Origin: Gymnorhina tibicen
Lineage: Eukaryota > Chordata > Aves > Passeriformes > Artamidae
DNA: 64,000 bases
Assembly: GCA_013399875.1 (NCBI GenBank)
Contig: VXAZ01005475.1
Location: 1,878,912 to 1,942,911 of the forward strand
Direction: 5' to 3'
Part shown: positions 27,101 through 40,792 of the stretch, in pieces
How the letters are laid out: each line of letters opens with the position of its first letter
How positions within the stretch are numbered: the first letter of the stretch is position 1
Translations under genes and position numbers: made by a program
Notes under the pieces: generated by a model
The model's database searches: none
What the model was told of the DNA's origin: nothing
Seen by the model: the letters and a program-made list of their open reading frames with translations, nothing else

Positions 27101-30100
27101 TGTGCTAGGGGAGAGCTCATGTGTCTTTTCTGTAACCTGTTGACTGCTGCTTTGGTTGCTGTCCTGTGGGTTTTTGTACTCTGGGACTGACACAGGGTGG
27201 CCACAAGTCTCAGGACTTGTCACTTGCTTCCAGCTCTCAGTATTTACTGTGTATGAGCAGAGCAGGAGAGGAGGTAAAATCAGGACAGTAGCTATCATTT
27301 TAGTAGCAAACAAGGGTAATAGAAACAATTAGGCATCACAAAACAGTAATTATCAACTTGAACAAATTTTTTACCTTGGTGGTTTACAATCAATTGGGAA
27401 AAGAGCAAAGAGGTATTTAAGCAGAGGTGCAATCATTCTATAGCATTTCCCTTGATGTAAGTAATCACATATGACATAATGAATAAAAAAAGAACAAAGA
27501 TTAAGCGAACTAGTATGTTAAATTTACGTTAAAATTACCATTAACAACAAGCACGAAGGCAAATGGCATAAACTAAATAAGCCTCAAACACCCAACGTCC
27601 TGTCCTCCAACCAACACATTTTATACCAATGTGTGTATAAATGGATGAACACATTATAGATCTTGGATAAACCCCTTCTTTGTTTAGCTTAGTTAAAACA
27701 CATGAACACATTAACAAATATGCCTGCTGTCATGGAAGCACAACCCTTGATCAAGAATTGAATAACTAAGCATAATTAGCCATAAATCTTTTTCTTAATG
27801 AAAGTAAAAGAAATAGAATTATTACAGTGTAGAAAAAACAAGAATATTTTAATAAGTGAAATAAAACTTGCTATTGCCAGGAAAAAGGGTTTTTTTAAAA
27901 AAGTACAAAGTATTGATGAGCTTTGAGATGGTATTCATTTTTTCCATTAGCTTTTGTTAATATACCTCAGGGTTTATCATTAACTAAGCTCAGAACATAT
28001 GGTCTGAATATTTGCTGACATGGTTCTATTCATTTCAAGTATTTTTGTTAACAGCCATATGCCAATTCTGCTGAGAATGAAGTGAATTATGATAAAGTTC
28101 AGTCGTTTTTCCTGGAGGACTCAGCTTGTTTACAGCCTGATAATGTGCAGTTATGCCAAACAACTTTTGTTTACAGGGCCTATTTCAACCTCTATAAAGC
28201 GGAGCATCAGTAGGAGAATAGTGCAAAGTTTAGGAAGGGAGAGTAAAGTTAATGCGTATTTACAAGACCTAAGTGCAAGTATTTATAGTTTTTCACAATA
28301 CAGCTTTAGAGTGCTGGTTTTAAACTTTTCACATTTACATGCTTGTCAGAGGTGGTACCAGTGTCTGTGTAATATATTTATCTTACATTTCTTTGTTGCC
28401 CCTTCAAGGCCCCATAGAAGTAATGCAGAGTTCCCTTGAGTTTCTTGGACTTGCTGTTGAAAGCCACTGCTTAGAAAACTTACACAAACACTTTAGAAAG
28501 AAAAAGATGTCTACCATGAACTGAAGACATTTTATATACTATAAACAGTGGTAATATTAGTATTTATATAATTTCAAGCGGAAGAGAAGGTTTTGGTCCC
28601 AAATAATATGGTCACATCAAAATATTGAAGAGTACGGAAGTCTCTTTAGAGTTACTACATCAACTCTCAAATAAAGAATAATTTAGTGCTGGCAAAGTGA
28701 GACAATGTTAAGAAATAGGATCAGTCTCCTCCAGTGACAGTTGTGGCACTCTACGCCTGTAGAGATTCCACACCCAAGTTAAGGGTTAACTACAGACAAA
28801 CAAACTAGCAAGTATGGAAAAACTTTGTTGAAAACAAATAAATATCAATCAGAAAACATATCTTGTTAACTTTGTTTGAAAACTGTGATAAGTTGCTTGT
28901 TTAAGCAAGGCTTTCAAAGCATGGTGGTGGACAACCTCCAGTCAGATGGGACGTAGCCTTTGTGGTAGGACCTTTGCGTACAAGCCTTGTGCTCAGAAGC
29001 GACTGAGAAACACACACTGTGTAGCTCTTGAGAGTTTCAGTGTTGCCGCTGGAGTTTGGAAAGAGTTGGAGGGTAAATTGGTCAGAAATAAGATATATTT
29101 TCCTGCACGTACAGTTTCCATTGCTCTTGGATACAAAACAGAGGGACTCTCAGTAAGGAGATTCTTTTAAAACTAATTCTTGACCTCATCTATATGAATA
29201 CTATTGTGTTTAAGTTACTTCCTTTTGTTAGTACTGTAGATATGTGACTAGATGGTAAAGAATTAGAAACCTCTAGTTAATGAAATTTATGTGAGGAGAT
29301 GCAGGAATCTGATACGAAGGTCTGTAGCAAACTTTTTGCTGATTATACTAAATAGATAAATATCTTATATATTCTTCATATTAATGGTGCATTACATTAG
29401 GTTTTGATTAGCCTTAATGAGATTTACTTCATGTCTGCAACAATGTTCAAATTACATCAAAATTACAGAAATGGAATAAAATGAAAATACTCTCCTTCAA
29501 TTTGGTTGAAATGGCCTTAATTTATGTTATTATGCAGCCCATTGAGCTCTTTGAAGAACATCCAAGCTGTTTCCACACTTATTTTTATAGGGATATGGTT
29601 TAAATAAAAGAACTATCAGAACTGTTCTTGTATTCAGCCACATACATTGTCATTACTGGCAGAATATCATCCCGTTCCTTTAAAATTAGAAATGTTTGTG
29701 AGATATCACAGGTTTCAGCCACTCTTCTCTGTGAATTTTAATTAACATGCTATGTTTAGTGAGCTGCCCTAAAGTTTTTTGCTTCATTTTTATTATGAGT
29801 ACTTCCAGTGCCTGCTTTAGGATTCAAAACCATAATATAAGGGTTTTGCTAAGAGTTTTATGAGATTTCTGCATCGATCCTCACTTTTTACTCTTTTGAT
29901 TATTTGGTATTACATTGATACATGAAGTTTGAAGTGATCATTGTCCGTTTTCAGAGATAAAGTATAGTCAAATGGGGAGAAGAACATAGCCCAAACTTTT
30001 CTTTAGAATCAGAATCAAAAAGAAAGAAAAAGCTCAAAAAATCCCCCTCGAAACCCAGCAGACAAACAGTAGGCAAACATTATTGCCGGAGTTCCATGGC

Positions 30101-31828
30101 AGCCTAACCGCAAAATCAGCAAGGGGCTCTACTCTCCTGACTTGCAGATTGGATCCAGCACACTGGCATGTGTTTTCGGAGAGGCCCCACAGGCATTGGC
30201 AGGGATCGATAGCTGAGCCAGCTGATCATGGTTCTGGTACCCCAACTGCTTTTTCAGTCACCTTGTCTCTTCGTTTCCCACAATTACATTCCCCCTGGCT
30301 CCAGACCAGGGTGCCTGTTAACTGCACACGAAAGCCATCTCAGGTCCCTGGCTCTTCTGTCAGATGAGAGGTGTTGTTTGCTCTAGGTGCCTGGCAGGTG
30401 CACACCCTAGTTTGATGGTGAAAGGACTGGAAGAACTCAGAACTTGGTCCTGGAGACATCAGGTCTGGTAGACACCAAGTTTGAGAAAGTCTGGTGTGTC
30501 ATGGGCCAAGAAACAGGCTTTTTAAACACACTTCCAGGCAGCAACTTTGAGATTGCATTAATATATATAGATAAGACTGGGAGGATCATTTAAATTCTCT
30601 TCTCACCTCACAAATTACGCAGTGCTGTTTATTATGTGTGCACCCTTGATATTTAATTGGGAGATAAGTTTCTGTAAGAGAAATTGCTGAAAATATCTCT
30701 TCCATTCAAATTAATTTCTATTTTGTTTTATTTCTTCAAACCACAGCTACACTTTCAGTAAAAGTAGTTCTTTTTATTATACCTTTGATACAGTTATATT
30801 GAATTTTAACTGAAAAGCAGAACTAAACCTACATTTCACATAGTAAAATCAAATATATTCAGCAACAATCACATTCTCCTTAGAATTCTGCCTTAAATTA
30901 AACCGTATTTTTAGCCTTGAAAGCTTTTGTAGAGAGAATGTTTTCATCAGCTTTGCCTGCACACAGGAATTTTGGAAGAACAGACTGTGGTTTACACTGA
31001 AAGGAACATCTGCACCCATATGGAGTATGGCAACCTGTGAGTCCATGCGAGCACTGATGTAGCCAGCATGCTGGGGAAGATGACAGATGTGCCAAGTTGT
31101 TAACAGGAATGCATTGATCCAAATTGCCTGCTAAGGGGCAACAACCACTATTTCAGTCCACAGCCAGCAAGAGACTGAACTGAAGCTGTGGCCTTTTAGT
31201 TAATTATAGACCAATTACTTTGTCTTCAGATACAGAAGGATGGATTTCAGCCACAATATATTCTTTGGATGTTAACAGAACACCAGCCTCTTGCTTTATT
31301 TATATACAGCATTCAGTTAAAATTCACTTCTTTCACTAGAATTACAAGATGTTCTTGTTTTAAACTTCACTGCCTCATAGTGAGTTTGATGCTGTCATGA
31401 AGTGTACTAACTTCATTGCTGAGAACCTGGGAAGTGCACTGAGCTGTTACAGCAGATTTACTCGTAGCAGATAGGGAACAATTGCCAGTGTGGAACTATC
31501 GGATTTTTGCTGCTAAAAGCAAATCCTAGTCCATTAAAGACAATGAAATTTAACCAGAAATTATTTATTCTTGTGGATATTTTCCAAATCAAAAAGATCA
31601 TTTGCTGTATAGCACTGTCTGTGTACATCTATCCTACCTTAAGATTTGACTACTCTAGTTTTTAAAATTTTTCAATAATTATCTGTAATTTTGTTGTCTA
31701 AAGAATCTTCTTTTATGGTAGATAGGATGAAGCACACATTGCCCAAAGTGTGATCAATAATCAAAGCAGGTTGCATTATTTAGACATGTTTTAATTCCAT
31801 TTAAATATAAACTAACATATTAAATTGT
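24116..31828. other. Non-coding unique sequence, no gene seen
   Basis: No supported gene. Contents: an A-run at 26599-26614 with no recognisable retrocopy upstream, and an 80-codon minus-strand open frame (27086-27328) with a hydrophobic N-terminal stretch discussed under findings. The open frame at 28089-28439 (+, 116 codons) is unrecognised. The segment 29380-29560 is rich in TTAAT/ATTA cores and low in simple repeats, as some conserved non-coding elements are, but conservation cannot be judged from one sequence. Confidence 0.6.
26599..26614. repeat. A-run, 16 bp
   Basis: An uninterrupted homopolymer. Nothing upstream resembles a processed transcript, and no flanking target-site duplication was evident. 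Confidence 0.85.
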
Positions 31829-32017
31829 AAGGATGGTCAAGTATTGACACAGGTTGTCCAGAGAGATCATGGAGTCACCAACCTTGGAGGTATTAAAAAC
31901 CTGACTGTACATGCAACCAGAACAACCTGCTCTAGCTTGACCCTGCTTTGGGCAGGGTGTTGGACTAAATGATCTCCAGAGGTCCCTTCCCATCTCAATA
32001 ATTTGGTGATTGTGTGA
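31829..32017 (+). mobile_element. CR1 LINE 3' end, truncated
   Basis: About 190 bp matching the 3' end of avian CR1 retrotransposons in + orientation. It runs from the GTTGTCCAGAGAG...CATGGAGTC region (31853-31876), through CCAACCTTGGAGGTATT and AACCTGACTG, AACAACCTGCTCTAGCTTGA, GGGCAGGGTGTTGGACTAAA and TGATCTCCAGAGGTCCCTTC, to a degenerate terminal ATTTGGTGATTGTGTGA (a diverged form of the repeated ATTCTGTG tail). CR1 copies are normally 5'-truncated and lack an A-tail and target-site duplication, as here. It is non-coding and inactive. Divergence from the usual wording is moderate, so this is an older copy but much younger than the one at 23 kb. Confidence 0.93.
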
Positions 32018-32421
32018 AGTTTTAGAATTGTAGGCCACTGCCTCTTTCATTTAACTTCATTTACTGATACAATTCTTCATTATGAAAGCCCTATAAAGTT
32101 TGATAACCAGCAGAATAAAAGACAGGCATTTCTGAGCTCAGTAATTTCATGCACTGTCTCCTCCTCATGGCTGTCTCAGCATGTTTAGTGAGTTCAATTT
32201 AATTTTGAATGGATTGATTTATTATCCTGTGCTAAAACATAGCATCTTTCTGTTCCCTTGTTCATACTTGCCTGGCTAGATAGTCATCCCAAAGTGGTTC
32301 TTCATATAAAAATCTGGGAAAATGGGAGTGTTTTTAATGCTGTTTATAGATACTGAATTATCAGCCTTTCAGTACACCACTATGGTCAACTGTGAAATCC
32401 TTTGAGAATCAAGAAAACTCA

Positions 32422-32505
32422 GGTTTGTTTGTGTTGTTGTTTTGGGGTTTTTGTTTGTTTATTTGTGGGTTTTTTGTGGTTTCTTTTTTTCTTTTTTTTT
32501 TTTTC
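32422..32505. repeat. T/G-rich low-complexity tract
   Basis: GTTT, GTT and T-rich runs ending in an interrupted poly-T of more than 20 bases. This is simple sequence and may be the degraded reverse-oriented A-tail of an old insertion, although no body is recognisable. Confidence 0.8.
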
Positions 32506-33976
32506 TAAATAGAAAGATCTCTGTTTTTAAACAGGTGATATTGCTGTTCTTCCCTTGCAGCTACTGCTGCTAGGCAGAGGTCAATAAATAAATGTGTGAA
32601 ACCAGCATAACATCCTTAGGTTCCTATGTAGAATATAAGCAGCTGGTTCTACATGCTTCCTGCTGATGACAGCATATATTCTCCTTTGAAATTTTAATAA
32701 TTAGAAAAAGGGAAAAGTGACAGATACCAAAGGCAGAATTGTTCATTAGAGCAGTGTGGGAAGCAGCAGTACACGCTTTCAAGTCACCAGACATCTGTGT
32801 ACTTGGGAACACTAAAGTTTGGGGACACTGAGACAGAATTTAGCCAAATTGTGCTTAATTTTAATTAAATTTTGCCTTTTGATCTTCTGCCAGAAACTGG
32901 GTTTGAAAGTTTCAGTCAGCCACTCGTGTTTAGAAAAAAAACTGGAAAAAACATTGGTTTTTTAGAATTGAAATAATTTTGATGTTTCATTTTAAGTCAT
33001 TTAAAATATGGTCGTCATGTGACCTCTGTGTCAAACACATAACTTTTTTGTAGTTGTGAAAACCTGTCCAGGTCTGAGAGATTAATAAACCTTTGAAGAT
33101 TTTCATCCATCAGACATGTTCAGTAAAGGCTTCTGTGGCCTACTCTGTGCTGGCGCCAGTTGCTGTCTGGAAGTCTTGCATGCGTCCATGAACTGCACAG
33201 GAACTTTTTGCCAGAGTCACTCTGTGGTTTTCAACCCAGTCAGGTAGAGCAGGATTTTCCCGAAATGTTAGTGTTTTGTGGAGGCCATAAAGCACTCTCT
33301 GAGGTTAGGTAACCAATCATTCCTGAAATCTCAACCGTTGTCCTGTTCCTCCATCTGCTAAAGCAGGGGTTTGCTTTAGTTGGAAGGCTTGGATAGGGGA
33401 TGAGAAGACTGGGACCAGAAGGTTGGACAATGGGAAGAAAACAAACTGTGAGGAGAATCATGATGGAGAGGTTTGGAAATTAGCTGGAGAGATTAGTAGA
33501 ATTTGGACTGTTTGTGGGTGGAAAGGAGAGAACTATGAGCCAGCCACTGGTGAGAGACATGGAGATCACACAAGCGTAGAGGAAGGGGAAGCAGAGTCTG
33601 GCTGGACAAACAGAATACTCCTTTACAGAATTTCTTATTCCCTAGTTCCCTATACATTGCATATGTGCATGTCCAAAGCAAATTGTAGGTAACAAGGATG
33701 TTTTTCTTCCTTTGCATTGCACATATACATTTATATTGTCTTCTTTTCAGAGCTGCAGCACCCTTTTGTTCTCATGTCTGCTTAACAGACAGCAATTCTA
33801 GGTTCAAAATATATTCTTTTTGGATATGGGGAGAAATCACTAAAAATGAAGCGAAAATGAAAATAATAATAAATCCCTTTACCATTTAGAGCTTTCTCAG
33901 GTCTCTCTGGTTTAGCCTCTCAGGAAAACTGGCAACATTTCTGCAATATGAGATTTGTATCTTTGCTGTGATTTTT

Positions 33977-33997
33977 TTTGGATACTTACTATCCAAA
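33977..33997. other. Short perfect inverted repeat
   Basis: TTTGGATA and TATCCAAA form an 8-bp perfect stem with a 5-base loop. It could form a small hairpin, but it is too short for a microRNA precursor and is probably chance. Confidence 0.5.
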
Positions 33998-36900
33998 TGC
34001 ATCTTTGAAATGTCATTACTTTGCAGAGGCAACCACTGCTCTTTTAAATGGTTCTATTAAAATAAAATTGAGGTGCCCTGAAGCTTTCTCAGGCAAATCC
34101 CAGCAATAACAAATTGAGCTCCCTTAGTGAATGATTGATTTGGTAGACGTACCATTCCATAACAGATTTTTTTTGTTATTTTTCCATCTGTTTTTAAGCA
34201 ACACAAGTAAATACTTGTCTTGTTCTTTTTCTTGGTTTCCTCTTTATATCAGAGAAGTAAATTTTAAATAAAATGGATAATGACATCAAAGGGATTGCCT
34301 TGGTATAACCTTTATGTAAAGCAGCCTTTGGTTTCTAGTAAGTTACAGTACTAGCAATGAGAGTCAGAATATGATTTGACTGAAAAAGGGAGCTTTAACA
34401 ACAGCTTTATTCATGGTTCTGCATTATTAATATGTAGGATTACTTGTAATTATTTGCATTATTTCTCTTTCTGCTCCACAGATACTAGCTAGTCTAAAAA
34501 AATTGGTGGGGAACCCATCCTTTCTAAAGTCAAGGAATTTTAAAAGCTGGGTTTTAAAACGTCACTGAGACATTCTAGTATCTCAGAAAATCTGTTATTT
34601 CCCCCCTCCCCCTTCTCCTTTTTTTCTTTTGATCCTGATACAAATATGGAAGAAGAGAGGGAATTCAGTTGGATTCCTACCATGTGAAATTCAATGTAAT
34701 TGAAGACAAAACCACTACTTTTTATAACTGTTGACATTAATAGAAACATAGAATGAATTTTTCCAGAAAAGCTGTATTCAATTTCCTATTCCTTATGAAA
34801 AAAAAAAATTGGTTTTCAGATGGTTGATGATGCCCAGTTATGAACAGCATGTATCGAAAATATTATTCTTAAAATCAGACCAGTAACCAAAGTAGTTAGA
34901 TTTATTATGATATTTTTCAGGTAAATTTCAGTTTAGTAAGATATTTAATTCTGTAGCTTTTAATTGATACTTAATCTAATTTCATTGCTTGAGCATCTAA
35001 CTAGCATCTACCCTGAGAAATGTACCAATATGAACACGTGTGTAGGTACTGATCTGAATACAAAGTTTAGTGCTTTCCTTGCCTCAAATGGTAACTGTGG
35101 AAAGCAAATCAAATCTGGCATGAAATTTCAATAGTCTCACCTAAAATATTGTTGGTAGAAATATCATGGCACCAAGGAGCATACATTTTATTTACATGCA
35201 AGTGAAACTCATGTAAGTCATCAAGCAAAAATTATTTTTTTCTGCAGAATGATTGCTAAGTGCTTAGTATATTTGAGTACCTATTAGTTTTGGATAGATA
35301 TTAGGAAAAAGTATGCCAGAAAAATGTGTAAGTAATATAAGTCTTCATATTTTCTCTTTTTTCCCTTTTTTCTTCATGCCACTGAATTTAGATTCAAGGT
35401 TTGAGCAGAAGTAATGGCTAATTATGGTAATAGTTTGAAGATTATTACAAAGCTAGTGATTCACTTGCTAAAACCATCACTTCTTTCATCTCTGTTGCAA
35501 CAGCTTTTTGATGTTTATTACAGACTCTGAAATAATTTTTTTAAATATTACAAATAACTTCATATATTGCACATAGAAAAGCTGTTGTGTGGCTGCAGAG
35601 ATTTAAATTTCTCTTTTTAGTTCATGCTTATATTTACTTAAAACTAAGGTGTTAATGCCAATATTTTGAAAGGAAAAATATTGGCTTAGCTGAAGCCTGC
35701 CTCTGCTTGTGCATGAGACAAATCTGACTCCATCTGGTAAACGTCAAGGCTGTCATGGAGTAGAGACAATTCAAAGGAGAGTGAAAGAAGCAGCCATGCT
35801 CCCTCTCCCTGCAATTCTAATTGCATGTCTCTGTGTCCTTGTATTTTTTAAGCATCTCCCTCAAGGCTGACATGACGAGAATGTTGTTTTCACCTTATCC
35901 ACCTTTGTAAAAATATACTGTTGGCCTTTTTTTTTTAAAAAAAGAAAACCCCAACATTCCTGTCATTGGAAGATTATAAACGTTTTAAAATCAGCTCCAT
36001 CTTTTAACTCTTTGTGCACTGCCTGGATCCCAGTGGGAGGAGCTGATGAAAAACATAGAGAAAGTTGGCAAGGACCTTATAAGCCTAATGTGATGAAGGG
36101 TATATGTGCATACTATATTACATGAGATGACGTGGGCATGGCATGCTGCCCATTATACTGTAGTTCTCCTCCCTTGTCCCACCTCTGTTTTAATGATCAA
36201 TGGAGATTTGAGAGTGAACTTTTGAATCTGTGAAGCAGGCTCTCTGAAGACCAAAGTGCCTTCTCTATGCACATCTTGAAGCCCAAGAATATCTATGCAA
36301 AGATAGAGAAAAATATTTCTGGAAAATGTCACTCCTTGGCTTGGTATTCTGCATTGGAGTGGTAAGAAAGAACAACTTCTTCCCCATTTATTTTTATTAC
36401 AGACCTCTGTTCCTTTATTGAATGTGTATCCATATGTGTATTCCAAATGACCTTATTGGAAGAAGGTCCATAGGCATTTGAGACTTTAAATGGTAACAGG
36501 GATTTTGATGAGAGCCCACTGCTGCAGTTGCCAGAACAGACGTTTCTGTAGGCACCTTTTTCCACTCTGAATAGTAACTCCAAATAACGTTTCAATACCA
36601 CATCTCACAGTGGAGAAAGAGTTTGTCCCTTGGATATTGATTGGCTTGTCTAATAACTCTCTTCATATATTTTTTTGTGGAAATGTATTGGAGATTAGGT
36701 AATTTTCTACATATTCCTGGGTAAAATACCAAGTAAACTATCTCAGAAGGTACTTGACTTGGATGCTTAATTACCTTGTAAAACCTTGAGTCATTTTTAC
36801 AAATAGTAATAAGTTTAGAGCTCTGACAGACAGTAACTGACTGGTCTCTACTGTGTGCTGCAGCTTTGATCCAGGCCTGTGCTGACATTTTGCTCAGCAG

Positions 36901-39612
36901 TTAATGGGTAACTTTGGGCACAAATTTGCAAAATAAGTTACCATAACCTCAGCCATTTGATGGGCCACTGGGGCTTGAACAGACTTCTGATTTCTCTTTT
37001 TCGAAGCTGGCAGTTTAAAGCCAAACTGTGTCACTGCACGTGATCAGGTTGATATTGAACTGTGAAACTTAGAGTGCAGTGTGTTTAATGCTCTGAGTTC
37101 TGCATCTGTCCTACTTTAGGCTCTGCTCAAGAAACTTGCCTTTGACTATCCTGACCCTTAAAGATGTGGTACTTCTTTCTTTGTATGTTTACTAAATTTT
37201 ACAAAATACTTTATATACTAAAGCTCATAAATATAATGCCATCTAAATGCTTGATATGATCTTTGAATATAACCTTAAAAAAAAACAAACCAAAAAACCC
37301 ACCAAAACCTCTACAATAACATCAGTAGGAGGAAACCTTAAACTGCGAGCGAGTTAATGCAGATGATTAGGGTAATTTTATGTCTCCAAAAAATAATTTA
37401 TGGCTTTTAATAAAAATGGACCTAATGGAGTATGACCTTCAAAATGTATTTGTTAGTTTGGATTTTTCAGCTAATTTTGTTTACTGACATCTTCTAATTG
37501 GGAAGATGGTTGTATGTTGATTTCACTGGGAGATATTTATACTTGTGTTTCTTTTTCTGCAATGTGTGAATTTGTGCTGTCTGCAATGCAACGGTGAACG
37601 TTTCTGCTGTTCCAAGTGGTATAAGAAGGGAGGTAACAAAGTGGAAGCAGCAGAGTGGAGCTCTGGGCATCAGCACCCCAGTGGGTGGCGTGTCTTTAGG
37701 GATGTTGCAGCACCCAGCCAGTTTCCCACGTGGCATGTGTAGCTGCTCAGCAGATTAAATGTGCCCCAGCCCAGCAGGGCAGTCACAACCCAGGCTGGGG
37801 CCATGATGTCAACCTAGCACTTTAATATTAGATTTAGAAAATGAAATGATGCATTTTGTTGTCTCTCTTTCTTCCCCCTCCTCCAGAGGTACTGGAAGTG
37901 CAAGCATTCGTGTCAAGGTGGGGTTTTTAAATATATTTTGGCTCTATTTACTTCTTAAGCTGTTCTGAACTATTTAGGAGTTGTTACTTATTTTTTCTGT
38001 CCTGCTTTGTTGCTACAGGAGCGAGAGAAAACTTTGATGTATGAACATTCACTGCACTGTACTAAAACGTTAGGAATAATTGCATTTATTTCTGCTTCCT
38101 ACAGTACAAATATCTTACTCAGCATATTTCATAACAAAATATATTATTACATGTTTTCCTGAAGCCTACAGTCCCACTAATGGGAATCATAGTTCCCATA
38201 CTAAAAGTTGGCAGAGCTTCTGTCTCAAGCAGGTTTTAAAGGGATTTATAAAGTGTCTCTATATCATTTTGTAGATGTGTATGTTATTTAATTGTGCTTT
38301 GCTCAACAGTAAAGTACCATCAGTAAATGTTATTTCTGTGCATGATGGTGGATGGGAAGATGTCTCAAAGAACACGGTGATGAATTGACTTTGGCAATAT
38401 ATATGTTATTTACAAATAAATCCTACCTCCTTTTCTTTATACTTTGGCAGGGTCACCACAGCTTCCCAGCATTGTGGTGAAACATAGCACTAACATATCA
38501 CTAGATGAGTAGGAGTTAATTTAAGAGAATCTGAACATAGATACACAGGAATACATTTTACAGCACTTTATACTTCATCGATATATTTATTCTAGTGAGA
38601 AGAAGCTTCCAAATTAGTAGACTTTTATAAGTAGTCTTAAGTTTAGTGGGGTAGAAAAGAGTGGAGGCATCCTAAATAAGGATCAGACATTACCTTATTC
38701 TTACATTCTTTGAAACAGAAACATCAGCTAAGTTTTCAAGTGTTTATTCTTTCATCAGAACAATACATCCAGCATGCACTTTAAAGTATTGTTCCACATT
38801 TTGCAATGACAAAATTTAAAAGTAACCTGTTTATGTTTTTCTTTTATTTCAATTCAGGGAAGGAAGGATTTGTAGTTATTATCTAAAAGGAAAAGTGACA
38901 AAGAGTTTATAAAAGGGACATACCCTGACTCAAGAGGAATCACTTGAAGAACTAATATTTCTTACCCTCTTGCAATTCAAATCAACGTAATATCCTCATG
39001 TCCCTAAAGGCATTACTGTCCTCATAGCAGAGCTCTGAAAAAACTGTTGTGTTTCTGCCCACAAGGCACTGCAACTCACTGCCCCCTTTTGCTTACAATT
39101 CAACTTCTCACCTACCTGTGAATTAGGGTAGCTGAGCTGTCAGTGCACATTTGCCTCTGTCAGATCTTCTAGAGGTGTGATAACCTCTGGCAAAGGAATG
39201 AGCAAGACAACAGTGAGATAACGGGGGTTGTATATTTGAGAATATGTGAAAATAAATTATTGAAAGATCTGCTAGGACTTCCAGAATTGTAAAAACTGTC
39301 AGAGACATGAGGCAGGATGTGTTGGTGCTTGACTGTTTTGCTTCTCCTGACCCAGTTTATGGTAGCAACTTTTTTCTTACTATTGAATTTGATGTGATTA
39401 CACTCCTACCAGACAAACAACTAAAAGTGTTTATAAATGACACCTGATAAGCAAAACAAATCAGGATGAAAATCTTTAAGAAGAAAAAGTAAGAAGATGA
39501 AGCAAGACTCAAATTTTCAAAATTCTTGGGAAAAAAAGTAATTTCCTTTAGAATTGTTTTTACCTTCCTCAGAAGAAACTTGCTTTCTAACATACCTAGA
39601 GCATATTAGGAA

Positions 39613-39700
39613 TTTTCCCTATTTCTTTCTTTATCTCACTCTTCCTCTCTTCCTCCATTCCTCTCTTCCCTCTTTCCCTACCTCCCTCCTTTGCTCACTC
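39613..39700. repeat. Pyrimidine-rich low-complexity tract (CTTT/CCTC)
   Basis: Nearly pure C/T on the + strand over about 88 bases with no fixed period. Long polypurine-polypyrimidine tracts can form triplex (H-DNA) structures, but no biological role can be read from the sequence. Confidence 0.8.
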
Positions 39701-40666
39701 TTTATATCTATGCTCTAATAATTTGATCTAAAATGCATATTGCAGTTAAAGGCCAGTCATTTTCCTACTATTCACAAAGTAGTAAGCTATTCCATGACAT
39801 CAACTATTTTAAATGATCCTTCTGCTTGATTATTTGGTTGGTTATTTAGGGGTAATATTGGAAATATTAGACTACTTTGAGAATATAAATCATATACCGC
39901 CAGACAGACGGGAGTTTGCCTTGTCCAAAAATATAAGATATATGACTCATTTTTATCTTTGGTTTTCCACTGTAAAGAATGGGTGTCAGCTTCCTGTGTA
40001 ATTTTGATTTGTTTATCCAGCAGTTTTGTTTGTCCATGCAGTTTTCTCTTTGCCAGTTGTGGTCTATATTTGGTTTCCATAAAAGGTATGTTTTCTTTGA
40101 GGCTATCTTTTTTTTTACTATTGCCAAAACCACAAGTGATGCACCATTACTTGGACTTTTGTTCTTAATTTAAACTTGGCGTAGTGTCTTCCTCTGGTGT
40201 AAAACATGAAACAAAATCCTTTCTGACATAAAATCTAGGAGGTAACTCCTTCATTTGAGATTGAGTGTGGGTTCTGTTGTATCGAGTGAGCTTTTCTACT
40301 TTCCTTGCATTGGGAAGTGGGATATAAGGGATGAGGCAAGAATATTTACCTGATGGTTGAATATTTACTGGGGTCAATCTATCTTATGGAGTATATGGGG
40401 AAGGCTGTAATAAGAAATATAAAAAGTTGGGGAGAGGTAGTTTATTTTGATGAGGGTGTTCCATCAGAGAGCTATACTGACCCTTTCTTACTGTTTTTCC
40501 TAGTCTGAATGACTTGGGTGTCTTTGTGCAAACTGGAAACGTTTGAAAGTGGAAAAAATTGGTTCCAATTGCTAAAACATAAACACACGTGGGTCTGCCC
40601 AGTAGCAATGGTAATAAGAAGTTCTGATGTAAAATACTTGTTAGACTAAGATGAGAGCAGTTGAGG

Positions 40667-40792
40667 TTTCTTTTCCTTTCCGTGATTTTTATCCTCCCTC
40701 CCTCCACCTGCCCTTCATCCCCTTTCCTCCATTTCCTTTTCTTTCTTCTTTACTTATTTTCTTTACTTCCTTTCTTTATTTCCTTCCTTCTA
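40667..40792. repeat. Pyrimidine-rich low-complexity tract (CCTT/CTTT)
   Basis: About 125 bases dominated by C/T on the + strand, mixing CCTCC, TTTCC and CTTTA units. It underlies the spurious open frame at 40661-40909. It is the second such tract within 1.1 kb. Confidence 0.8.

Larger units (their letters stand above)
32018..40666. other. Non-coding unique sequence, no gene seen
   Basis: AT-rich sequence with low-complexity tracts (32422-32505, 39613-39700), an A/C-rich stretch near 37275-37310, and a small perfect hairpin at 33977-33997. A locally GC-richer stretch at 37570-37830 has no identifiable content. Open frames stay at or below 98 codons and match no known family. Confidence 0.6.
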
